Made by a program: the position numbers and the translations under genes. From the NCBI RefSeq assembly GCF_014636865.1, contig NZ_BMER01000001.1:1972718-2036717 (forward strand): a DNA stretch of 64,000 nucleotides, read 5' to 3'. This DNA is from Parapedobacter pyrenivorans. Its GTDB lineage: Bacteria > Bacteroidota > Bacteroidia > Sphingobacteriales > Sphingobacteriaceae. Positions 16,775 through 24,771 of this stretch are shown here, piece after piece (position 1 is the first letter of the stretch; the number at the start of each line of letters is the position of its first letter). The notes below the pieces were generated by a model. It ran no database searches. It was given only the letters and a program-made list of their open reading frames with translations, and was not told where the DNA came from.

Positions 16775-19432
16775 TTAATAGGTTTTATCGTTTTTGCATT
16801 GAAGTCGGCGTTTAGGGGCCCTTACTAGCCACCACAGCAACGCGCCGAAGGCTACGATGCCCAAGGTCCAGTATGACCATATTGCCCACGCCCGCCGAGG
16901 TTCAAGATAGATCGGTGAGTCGATTCCGGTAAGTTGGAGCGATGCCCAATACCACGGATTCTGCAACAGCGGCGGTGAGGTAGCCAAGTATCGCCTTTTG
17001 GCTATTGCAAGTGCCTGAGCGGGTTGTCCCGTTTCGGCAAGTGCGTCGTAGAACAGCTGGGCAAGTGCGGCTGTGGTTTGATCATCCACGGTCCAGTAGG
17101 AAGCAATGACACTGTGGATGCCCTTGCTCAGAAAAGTTTTGTTTAGGCTTTCCACCCCTTCGCCCGGCAGTAGCTGGCCAGAAGCAGTTTGGCAAGCGGA
17201 AAGGAATATCAATGGCGAGCTGGTGTGTATATATTGCAATTTGTCAAGAGTCACCGGATGGTCTAAGACTAGATACGGGCCGCCAACGCCGTCGGCGATG
17301 GCATGAGCGGCCACGTGGATGAATTGGCCATTTGCCAATGCCTCAAAGAAAACGCTATCGGTAGCGGCATCGTCCAAATAAGTGTCAGCATTGAAATGTG
17401 TAGCAAGATACGCCGCTTCATGCGAGACAAAATGCAAATCCCGTAAACCTGTGCCCTGGTAATCCTGTTTGGCCAGCACGGCAATGGAGGTATGGCGCGG
17501 TGAGGGACTGTGTTCCTGCATATTCAGGAGGAAGGTGTACGTGTAGTTGATGGTGTTGCGCTCGCCAAGAAAATGACCATCTTTCACCAAAGCGTCAAAC
17601 GGTAAAGTAAACAATGGGCCATCGGGCGAGACGATCATCCGGCAGGTCGCTCCTCCGGCAGTGGGGAGCAATAGGTTGGCAATCGCTGAAGCCGTCGTTT
17701 GATATTTTAGTGGATCGTTGTCATAAGCCGTGGGGCTATATCCGAAATAGGTCTCCATGAAATGGGGTAAATCACTTAGGGATGCAGCCGGAATATGATT
17801 CGCAACCGATTGACCCCGTACCGTTGCGGTATAGTAGGCACCCCCCCCGGAATCGATGAAATAACTCACCAGCGTTGCCGAATCTGAGCGCGCTGTGATT
17901 GACGTAGTAAACGCATCGAAATCAGGCGGCGCAAACGACTGGTCAAAATGGTTTTCGGCGAGTTGAAGCTCAAAAGCAAGTTGTTCGACTTCTTGCTGTA
18001 ATCGCAGTTTTTCTTGGGGGTTTCCTGCCATTGTCTGGGCTTGCAAAAGGTATTGCAGCCGTTGGCGCTGGCGCTGACGGACACTGCTCACGCTATCCTG
18101 AGCCCATTGATTGGAACGGTTGATTTCCTGATGTAATTGCCTGCCTTTGGATAATTCAGTAATCCACAGCATGAGCATAGCTAATGATTGGCTAGTGGTG
18201 TAGTCGCTTGTACGTTCGTAACGTTGCCAGAGATGGGCCATTGCTTCGTGAAGCAGCTTACGATTCCAGGCGGAATTTTGATAGTGACTTGCACTGCTTG
18301 CAATAAGCTGTTGACTGTAATATGCGTTTTCGATGGCCTTGACATAATAATGAGCAGCGGAATCGGACTGTTGAAGGGCATGTGTCCTCGCCAATCCCCA
18401 AAGTGCCTCCGTGAAGGTATAATCGGGAAAACTGTGCGGTGATCTCGGATCAGGTGAAAACAGAAACAGTGTTTTTTGGAAATCCTGAATGGCATCGAAT
18501 GGCCGTTGGCACAGGAAATGGAGGTTGCCTCGAGTATAATAATACTTCGCTTTTTCGCGCTGTTTGCCATTGGGGAGATGGGTTTCCGCAAGTGCCAGGG
18601 CTTGGTTGATGGCTTGTAGGGCTTTTGGAAGCTGCCGCCGTTCGCCTGCCAAAAAGCTCTGCTGGTGCAATGCGGCGGTATACCAGATGAGCGTGTCACC
18701 CTGCAGAGGCCGGCCCGAAAACAGGGACAGTGCCAGCTCGTTATAATAGGCTGCGCTATCCAACTGATCAACTTCCTGATGGCTGCGTGCCAAGGTGTTG
18801 TAAAGCAGTGCAGCATGAATATCATTTTCCCGGACGTACAACAATCCATGTGTACAGGCGGCCCGGAGGCTGTCGGGCCATCCGATTTGCTGGTAGGTGA
18901 TAGCCATGTTGCCGTATAGGGCCGGAAGGTATTGCAGATTTTGCCGGGCTTTCGAAAGGTCAATAGCACGTTGATGAATATGCAAAGCTTTTTGCAGATC
19001 GCCGATTTGGGTGTAGAGATTGCCAAGTGGTTTGGCGATATACAGTACAAAATCCGGATCGTCAAGCCGACTAGTGATGCAATAGTCCATTGCCAGCTCA
19101 TAATAACGTACACTCGCTAGGATATTGCCGTTTTCGCGCAGCGCATAGCCAATATTGAGCAACAGCCAGGCGTACATTTCTTTACCCTCTGCAGTGGTGG
19201 GTTCGGCTGCTAATAGCTTGATGAATGAGTCGGGGTTGTGAACGAATCGCTCTGGATGGTCGTAAGCAATATTACCCAATTGTTCAAGTTGCCTGAGCAA
19301 TACCAATGTATCCACTGCAACATCTGCGGCATGAGGGGCCTGTAGGGTATCGCGCTTGGTATCCCGGCACCCCATGAGCAGACCCACCCATAGGGCAAAA
19401 CACCCCAGTGCGGTTTTCACTAAAGCCGCCAT
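16775..19432 (-). CDS. CHAT-domain (caspase-like) protease with TPR repeats, membrane-tethered
   Basis: 885 residues. The N-terminus has a lipoprotein-type signal with lipobox LMGC. Residues ~45-470 are tetratricopeptide-type helical repeats (IGYALRENGNILASVRYYELA and following), then a Gln/Arg-rich coiled coil (~475-535). The C-terminal CHAT domain has the predicted catalytic dyad His710 (IHVAAHAIAD) and Cys747 (LSACQTASG), then LPGEGVESLNKTFLSKG and NPWYWASLQLTG. A single hydrophobic helix (about 848-868) with basic residues after it ends the protein. Family knowledge: CHAT proteins are clan CD cysteine peptidases related to caspases and separases. With a lipid anchor and a C-terminal helix, the protease would sit in the periplasm (inference). 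Its start overlaps the end of the PKD gene, so they are co-translated. Confidence 0.85.
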   Translation of the reverse strand: MAALVKTALGCFALWVGLLMGCRDTKRDTLQAPHAADVAVDTLVLLRQLEQLGNIAYDHPERFVHNPDSFIKLLAAEPTTAEGKEMYAWLLLNIGYALRENGNILASVRYYELAMDYCITSRLDDPDFVLYIAKPLGNLYTQIGDLQKALHIHQRAIDLSKARQNLQYLPALYGNMAITYQQIGWPDSLRAACTHGLLYVRENDIHAALLYNTLARSHQEVDQLDSAAYYNELALSLFSGRPLQGDTLIWYTAALHQQSFLAGERRQLPKALQAINQALALAETHLPNGKQREKAKYYYTRGNLHFLCQRPFDAIQDFQKTLFLFSPDPRSPHSFPDYTFTEALWGLARTHALQQSDSAAHYYVKAIENAYYSQQLIASSASHYQNSAWNRKLLHEAMAHLWQRYERTSDYTTSQSLAMLMLWITELSKGRQLHQEINRSNQWAQDSVSSVRQRQRQRLQYLLQAQTMAGNPQEKLRLQQEVEQLAFELQLAENHFDQSFAPPDFDAFTTSITARSDSATLVSYFIDSGGGAYYTATVRGQSVANHIPAASLSDLPHFMETYFGYSPTAYDNDPLKYQTTASAIANLLLPTAGGATCRMIVSPDGPLFTLPFDALVKDGHFLGERNTINYTYTFLLNMQEHSPSPRHTSIAVLAKQDYQGTGLRDLHFVSHEAAYLATHFNADTYLDDAATDSVFFEALANGQFIHVAAHAIADGVGGPYLVLDHPVTLDKLQYIHTSSPLIFLSACQTASGQLLPGEGVESLNKTFLSKGIHSVIASYWTVDDQTTAALAQLFYDALAETGQPAQALAIAKRRYLATSPPLLQNPWYWASLQLTGIDSPIYLEPRRAWAIWSYWTLGIVAFGALLWWLVRAPKRRLQCKNDKTY

Positions 19433-21405
19433 GCTGCATACAACTGACCAAATTGCCCTTGATTGGCGCCGTATACATAGCGCAGACCTAGAACAGGGCC
19501 CAAATAGGTGCGCCCGAAGTTGATATCGGCAAACGATTGGATGTGTAACCTGCTCATTGCCAGTCGTTCATTGGAGTATGGTAATCGTGCCGCGATGTCC
19601 CCATTGGTTGCGAGTAAGTGGTACGTTCGTTCTTCGGTATGCTTGGTGTTGATAGCCGTTTCGGCAAGTGCACCCACTCCCGCGGATACCCAACTGTTGA
19701 AGTTGTATCGGAGGTGCAATGGCACAATCCGCAATTGGATGAATCGGGAGTGGACATCTCGGTCATACCGTTCGTATTCATATCTTTGCCTGCGGTCCGT
19801 TCCGGGTTCGGTGTACTCAATCACACCGGGTTCGTATACCGTGGTTGTTTCGCTAGCACGGTAAGCATTGACATATACCTCCACTTGCCAATAGAGCTTG
19901 CGATAAGGAGCGATTGGCGCAAGCCCGACGCCCAGCATCGGACCGTTTTTCCATACACGTTCTTTATCACCTTCCGTTGGTTGCTGGATGAAGTGAGAGT
20001 AGCCCGCAAATACAATCGGCGATAAACCCTTTCGGAACCTGCCGGTCGCAAAATTGGTCGTAATTGGTTCGTTTTTGTCGAAATAGATATTAGTCTGACC
20101 TTTAAACGACCGGTTAGGCAATTTCTTTTTTGGGCGGACGGTAAAGCGGATAAATCCCTGTGTGCTGTCTTTGTCATGTACATCGGGCGCTTTCGAGCCG
20201 GGCAGCGCGATGTTTTTAAAATGGAATACCAGCGTATCGGGTCCCTTGGTGTTATATTGATAGCATGGACCCTGACCATCGATACCGCAGGAGTCGATTT
20301 CGGGGTATAGGTTGAGTAAGTTGAAGGTGGTGGGGTCGAGCACTTCGGGCAATTTGATTTCCAATCGGATATTTTTGGCATCACCTTCGCCGTCGTTCTG
20401 GAACTGCACCTTATACATTAGTTCCTTGCGCTTGGATAGCAGGCGATAGCTCAGGCGCGATTGCTTGAGCGACATCTTGTTCGGGTCATGTGAAGTGACG
20501 ATCGGCACATCCAATCGGTGCACACGGGCGGGGCCTTTTTCGGGAATGAATACGCCGGTGATGGTTACCGTCGCATTCGTGTCTGTCAGCATTTCGGGAG
20601 TAATGTCTAGGTTGACCAAAGAAAACTGTGCGCTGTTCTTGCCAGCTACTTCATAAGACGTCACGGTTTTGTAGCTGCCGTATAGCTCGGCGAAATAGTC
20701 GATCGCATCACTGCCCATGAAATCGAGCTCTTCGCGGATGCCGTAGTCGGGGCTACCACTCTGTGTCACGGTTACGCTTGGTATGGTCGCCCACAGGCTT
20801 TCGAGATTTTTCGGATCATCGAGGGAAGTGACGACTTCGTCGTTATAAGTCGTTTGACCGGCATATACAAATCCCTCAGTGCCGAAGATCTTTTCGTTGG
20901 TCAGCAAGAATACCCTGCCTCTTTCGGCGGTGTTGACCCCCGCGATGACCACCATGTCTTGTCCGGGCAGTGCATTGGCATTTTTGGAAAGCTTGAAGAG
21001 GCCGTCTGCGTTGAAGAAGTTTTTCTCAGCTGCAGAGGCAATCGGCGTGGGGGCTGTCTTGGCCGAGTCTACATTGATTTTTCTTGTCGGGCGTTTGGGC
21101 CGCGGTCCATTGTCGTAATTGTTAACGGTATAGAGGGTGACCTCATAATCGCCGGGTTTAACATATTGGTGCGTTGGAGTCTCCTCCGTACTGAAATGCC
21201 CGTCACCGAAATCCCATAGGTAGGTGTAAAACGGCTGGCGTCCGCCGGGAATCCCGGTGAGCGTAGGTAATTCTGCTTGGAATGTTGCTCGACTGCCGAG
21301 GAATTGTACGTCAATCTTTGCCTCGACGGTGTCTATGCCATTGGCATGGGCGGTTGCGCAGCAAATCAGCAATGTACAGAGTGTTAGGTAGTGTTTTAAT
21401 TCCAT
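19420..21405 (-). CDS. PKD-domain protein with C-terminal outer-membrane barrel
   Basis: 661 residues from the ATG at 21405. The frame extends to 21471, but MELKHYLTLCTLLICCATA is a proper signal peptide. After it comes a PKD domain (TYLWDFGDGHFSTEE, PTHQYVKPGDYEVTLY). A long beta-rich middle includes LMYKVQFQNDGEGDAKNIRL, which resembles the conserved-repeat domains of surface proteins. The C-terminal ~200 residues read as alternating strands ending in GPVLGLRYVYGAN and AAWRL, suggesting a small beta-barrel or barrel-anchored end in the outer membrane. The 3' end overlaps the start of the CHAT gene by 13 bases. It is divergent from the sigma factor at 21479, so the 73-base spacer carries promoters in both directions. 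Confidence 0.7.
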   Translation of the reverse strand: MELKHYLTLCTLLICCATAHANGIDTVEAKIDVQFLGSRATFQAELPTLTGIPGGRQPFYTYLWDFGDGHFSTEETPTHQYVKPGDYEVTLYTVNNYDNGPRPKRPTRKINVDSAKTAPTPIASAAEKNFFNADGLFKLSKNANALPGQDMVVIAGVNTAERGRVFLLTNEKIFGTEGFVYAGQTTYNDEVVTSLDDPKNLESLWATIPSVTVTQSGSPDYGIREELDFMGSDAIDYFAELYGSYKTVTSYEVAGKNSAQFSLVNLDITPEMLTDTNATVTITGVFIPEKGPARVHRLDVPIVTSHDPNKMSLKQSRLSYRLLSKRKELMYKVQFQNDGEGDAKNIRLEIKLPEVLDPTTFNLLNLYPEIDSCGIDGQGPCYQYNTKGPDTLVFHFKNIALPGSKAPDVHDKDSTQGFIRFTVRPKKKLPNRSFKGQTNIYFDKNEPITTNFATGRFRKGLSPIVFAGYSHFIQQPTEGDKERVWKNGPMLGVGLAPIAPYRKLYWQVEVYVNAYRASETTTVYEPGVIEYTEPGTDRRQRYEYERYDRDVHSRFIQLRIVPLHLRYNFNSWVSAGVGALAETAINTKHTEERTYHLLATNGDIAARLPYSNERLAMSRLHIQSFADINFGRTYLGPVLGLRYVYGANQGQFGQLYAAWRL

Positions 21406-21421
21406 AGCCGTCAATTGGTGT

Positions 21422-21455
21422 TTTGGGTGAAAAATAAGAATTTTTTTTATTTTTA
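21422..21455 (+). promoter_or_regulatory. Possible promoter of the sigma factor gene
   Basis: TTTG at 21422-21425, 22 bases, then TATTTTTA at 21448-21455, one mismatch from TAnnTTTG, 24 bases before the sigma-factor ATG. Spacing is slightly long. The same short spacer must also drive the leftward PKD-CHAT pair. Confidence 0.35.
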
Positions 21456-21478
21456 CGACCATCATACCCAATTACGCA

Positions 21479-22045
21479 ATGCATCCCGATCAACGGTTTA
21501 TTAACTATTTACAGCATAACGACAGTCGGGGAATTGTGGAGATCTACCACTTATATGCCGACAAGATCGTGCGGATGATCCGGCACAACAATGGGGATGA
21601 AGCGGATGCTGCCGATATTCTTCAGGAAGCGCTGATCGACATCTATCGGCTGAGTGCCGATGGGAAATTTGTGTTGACCTGTCCTTTTGAGGCTTTTTTG
21701 GTGACTGTCTGCAAGCGTAAATGGTTCAATGTATTGAAAAAAAAGTCGGGCAATCCGGTAACAAAGTCATTGGACGACGGATTTACGTTTGAACAGAATG
21801 ACGAAACGGAAGCCAATGGGATTGCCGATCAGTTAGAGCGGGAAAATACGGTGATGCAAGTGCTCGAAACCATGGGTTCGACTTGTCGTGACATCATCAA
21901 GGCTTGCATGGGCAAGGAGCATCAGGAGAAGATAGCAGAACAATTGGGCCTGACCTATGCGTACCTGCGTAAGAAAAAAAGCGAGTGTATGGCACAACTG
22001 GGAAGATTAGTAAAAGCGCATCCGTTGTTTAACCGTGAACAGTAA
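21479..22045 (+). CDS. ECF-type RNA polymerase sigma factor
   Basis: 188 residues of the sigma-70 family with only regions 2 and 4. Region 2 spans ~10-80 with IYHLYADKIVRMIRHNNGDEADAADILQEALIDIY. The linker is acidic, and region 4 at ~125-180 has a helix-turn-helix around EKIAEQLGLTYAYLRKKKSEC. It directs RNA polymerase to a dedicated promoter set. The membrane protein that follows 5 bases downstream is its probable anti-sigma factor. Likely targets are the flanking envelope genes on both sides, but no shared promoter motif could be proved by eye. Confidence 0.88.
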   Translation: MHPDQRFINYLQHNDSRGIVEIYHLYADKIVRMIRHNNGDEADAADILQEALIDIYRLSADGKFVLTCPFEAFLVTVCKRKWFNVLKKKSGNPVTKSLDDGFTFEQNDETEANGIADQLERENTVMQVLETMGSTCRDIIKACMGKEHQEKIAEQLGLTYAYLRKKKSECMAQLGRLVKAHPLFNREQ

Positions 22046-22050
22046 ACGAC

Positions 22051-22776
22051 ATGGATAACTATTTTGAATACATCCAGGACTATTTGGACGGAACCTTATC
22101 GCCAGAGGAACACCGCCGTTTTGAGCACGAGTTGGAACACAACGAGGCCCTGCATTCGGAGACGGCGCACCAACGGACGCTCAGAGATACACTCGAAAAG
22201 CAGCTTGCCGCGATACCGATGATTCCAGCATTGAAAGCCACATTAAAGAAGGCGAGTAACCAGCATTTCGGCAACAAAAGCAAAAGAAAGAAAATCACCA
22301 CCTTGCGGTGGCTGGCCCCCGTAGCGGTGGCTGCATCCCTTTTATTGGTATACAATTTCTTGGGTTGGTTTGCGACAGACTATGAAGCGCTTCCTGATAT
22401 GCCTTCATCCGTGATGCGTGGCACGGTCGAGGAAAACACCATATTGCTGGCTGCCGAAGCGTACAATGCCGAAGACTATACCCGAAGTATCGATTTACTC
22501 CAAACATTGATGGCGACCGACTCGGCCACGACCCGTTATTCATACTACCTGGGATTGAGTTACATCGGGAAAAAAGACTACGGACAGGCTGCTGAGCGAT
22601 TGCAATCCGTCGCCGAAGGGACATCCGTATTTGCAGATGATGCACGTTATTTCCTTGCGGTAGCGCTATGGCGGTTGGGTAAGATAGAGGAAGCGGTTTA
22701 TCAAGCCAATCGGGTTTCCGAAACTAGCGAATACCATGGCAAAGCCGAAAAACTACGCCAAAAATTGACCAATTAA
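22051..22776 (+). CDS. Probable anti-sigma factor with periplasmic TPR domain
   Basis: 241 residues. The N-terminal cytoplasmic part (~1-80) has the YIQDYLDGTLSPEEHRRFEHEL signature shared by many anti-sigma factors. A single transmembrane helix lies at ~87-107 (LAPVAVAASLLLVYNFLGW). The C-terminal ~110 residues carry TPR-like pairs (AEAYNAEDYTRSIDLLQTLM, YLGLSYIGKKDYGQAAERLQ) that would face the periplasm. I infer that it holds the sigma factor inactive and senses an envelope signal through the TPR domain. No zinc-binding HxxxCxxC motif is visible, so it is not of the classical ZAS type. Confidence 0.7.
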   Translation: MDNYFEYIQDYLDGTLSPEEHRRFEHELEHNEALHSETAHQRTLRDTLEKQLAAIPMIPALKATLKKASNQHFGNKSKRKKITTLRWLAPVAVAASLLLVYNFLGWFATDYEALPDMPSSVMRGTVEENTILLAAEAYNAEDYTRSIDLLQTLMATDSATTRYSYYLGLSYIGKKDYGQAAERLQSVAEGTSVFADDARYFLAVALWRLGKIEEAVYQANRVSETSEYHGKAEKLRQKLTN

Positions 22777-22877
22777 TTTTCCGAATAGGGTAACAATCGT
22801 CTTGTTCCGTTGATATACGGATAAAAGCAATGGCTATGGACAGACATCGCCACAATGGTTAATTAAATTTAGAAATC

Positions 22878-23855
22878 ATGAAAACGTTTTTATCCCCTAT
22901 CGTATCAATTGTATTATTTGCTGGATTGTTTTCCGCTTGTCACAAAGAACAGCTCAACCCAGCCACCCAGCCCATTAACATCGCCGACTTTATGGCTACT
23001 CATGGTTCGCCTTTACAGCGGTTTCAGGGCGATGCGGCTACCGGCTTTATCATCACCGGAGAACGCGGCACCGAAATCCATTTTCCTGCAGATGCATTCG
23101 TGGATGTAGATGGAGTACTCGTTACGGGGCAAGTGGAGATCGGAATCATTGAAATTCTGACGAAAAGCGATTTGCTGCTGTCGGGAGTTGCAACCGAATC
23201 CAACGGCCAATTGTTGGAATCTGGCGGTGAATTGTACATCGAGGTATTGCAGGGCGGGGATACGTTGCAACTTAATCCAGCTAATGGGCAGTCGAGTGCC
23301 AATCCGGTAACGGTAAAACTACCACGCGACACAGACGCCGATCCCAATGGAATGATCTTATTCAATCAAGGGCCCCGTTATGATGGCAACCTATTGGACG
23401 ACGATTCGTTTACCTGGCTGGTATTTGACGAGTCGCCACAAGCGTTGGTTGGTCCGTATTCGTATGATTTCAATATCCCGAATTTCGGATGGATCAACGT
23501 TGATAAGTTTCTATCGTATCCGCCCAGTCAACTTACCTATGTACATGTACGGCTCACCCCCGGTTCAGCCACTGGCCTGCAGGATGTTGCGGTGATGGTG
23601 GTGTTCGAAAACCTGAATGCGGTCATCGGGCTCAATTACGACCCTGCCATGCAGTGGTTCGGAACGGAAAGTTTTTCGCTGACGCCTAATTTGCCCATCG
23701 GCGAATCCATATCGGTTGTAGTCATCGCCAAAGATGTGCAGGATAACTTGTATTTTGCCAAGCAGGAGGGAATTACGATTGCCGCAAACGATCTCTACAC
23801 GCTTACGCCGCAACCCGCCAGCCAGGAGAACATCGATTGGCTGGACAACCTGTGA
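22878..23855 (+). CDS. Lipoprotein with beta-sandwich domain, function unknown
   Basis: 325 residues. Signal peptide with lipobox FSAC, lipidated Cys21. Residues ~55-125 (GTEIHFPADAFVD, GQVEIGIIEILTKSDLLL, LLESGGELYIEV) resemble the ZU5-like sandwich domain often seen in Bacteroidota lipoproteins; this is family resemblance by eye, not proof. The rest is beta-rich with no motif I know. It opens the rightward series that runs to the giant secreted protein and the FN3 protein. A TAAATTTA -7-like sequence lies just upstream. Confidence 0.6.
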   Translation: MKTFLSPIVSIVLFAGLFSACHKEQLNPATQPINIADFMATHGSPLQRFQGDAATGFIITGERGTEIHFPADAFVDVDGVLVTGQVEIGIIEILTKSDLLLSGVATESNGQLLESGGELYIEVLQGGDTLQLNPANGQSSANPVTVKLPRDTDADPNGMILFNQGPRYDGNLLDDDSFTWLVFDESPQALVGPYSYDFNIPNFGWINVDKFLSYPPSQLTYVHVRLTPGSATGLQDVAVMVVFENLNAVIGLNYDPAMQWFGTESFSLTPNLPIGESISVVVIAKDVQDNLYFAKQEGITIAANDLYTLTPQPASQENIDWLDNL

Positions 23856-24073
23856 TGCTTTCCAGCATCCGGCCTTGCAACGACTGATACGGAGCACCCG
23901 CATGTAATGTGTGGGCGTTTTCCGTTACGGTAACTTACCGAACCCCGGGGTTCACTCAATAAAACAGGCTGTTCACTCATTCGCATGTATCACATTATAA
24001 ATTGTCAGTTACTTCGGTTAGACTATACAGCTGTCCATACAGCATTTCATTTACGAAAATAAATACATTGACT

Positions 24074-24763
24074 ATGAAAAGTATGTTATTTATCAAAGTT
24101 TGCGTGATTACGATCGCTATTGCCGGGATGTCAATCAGCTGTACCAAAGAAGGTGCGGTAGGTCCTCAAGGTGAACAAGGTGAGCTTGGCGCCAAAGGGG
24201 ATAAAGGAGACCGGGGGGAAACAGGAGCCCGTGGGGCCACCGGTGCCAAAGGAGATAAAGGAGACCGGGGGGAAACAGGGGCCCGCGGTGCTACCGGTGC
24301 AAAAGGAGATAAGGGCGATACAGGGGCCACCGGCGCGCAAGGACCTGTAGGACCCAGAGGTGCTACCGGCTCCCAAGGCCCGAAGGGTGACCCTGGGTCA
24401 GCCAATGTGATTTACAGCGGTTGGATTACTTTGCCAAGTACACCATCCGTTACAAGCTATGAGATTGCTGCTCCTAAATTAACGCAAGCTATTTTCGATC
24501 GCGGCCAAATTGCCGTATACATGCGTGTAGATAATCACGGTACTTATGAAGTTGTTCAATTGGGTGAAGGTTGGTTGTCTTCTGCAACCTATAAAATCGG
24601 ATACCGGGCCAGGGTGGGATCCCTTGTGTTGACGTCTGAAAACACGTCCTTGAATGGTTATTCCTATCGCTACGTTTTAATCCCGGGTGGGATATCGGCC
24701 CAAGCTAATGTAAACACTGCCAACTATCAGGCCGTCAAACAAGCGTATGGCATTATCGATTAA
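24074..24763 (+). CDS. Collagen-like repeat lipoprotein
   Basis: 229 residues from the ATG at 24074. The lipobox SISC gives lipidated Cys23. Immediately after follow about 27 uninterrupted Gly-X-Y triplets (GAV GPQ GEQ ... GPK GDP), rich in GDK, GDR, GET and GAR, then a ~140-residue C-terminal globular domain beginning [12 protein letters not shown]. Such repeats form a trimeric collagen helix, so the protein is probably a rod on the cell surface with a head domain. The C-terminal domain resembles those of other Bacteroidota collagen-like lipoproteins but has no known function. It is 8 bases ahead of the barrel gene. Its DNA contains a near-perfect 54-bp tandem repeat. Confidence 0.85.
   Translation: MKSMLFIKVCVITIAIAGMSISCTKEGAVGPQGEQGELGAKGDKGDRGETGARGATGAKGDKGDRGETGARGATGAKGDKGDTGATGAQGPVGPRGATGSQGPKGDPGSANVIYSGWITLPSTPSVTSYEIAAPKLTQAIFDRGQIAVYMRVDNHGTYEVVQLGEGWLSSATYKIGYRARVGSLVLTSENTSLNGYSYRYVLIPGGISAQANVNTANYQAVKQAYGIID
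24188..24295 (+). repeat. 54-bp tandem repeat encoding 18-residue collagen units
   Basis: Two consecutive copies (24188-24241 and 24242-24295) encode the same 18 residues ([18 protein letters not shown]). A degenerate third copy follows. The copies differ at only a few third-codon positions, indicating recent duplication and potential for length variation. Confidence 0.85.
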
Positions 24764-24771
24764 TCACTTTT

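Noticed and set aside
18181-19113. 310-codon minus-strand frame inside the CHAT gene
   Set aside because: It is out of frame with the conserved TPR protein and shows no homology; the real frame is continuous through it.
24188-24330. CRISPR-like repeats
   Set aside because: The repeats are direct, contiguous, in frame and encode Gly-X-Y triplets, without spacers.
24131-24405. Minus-strand Pro/Gly-rich frames
   Set aside because: They are the mirror image of the collagen-like repeat.
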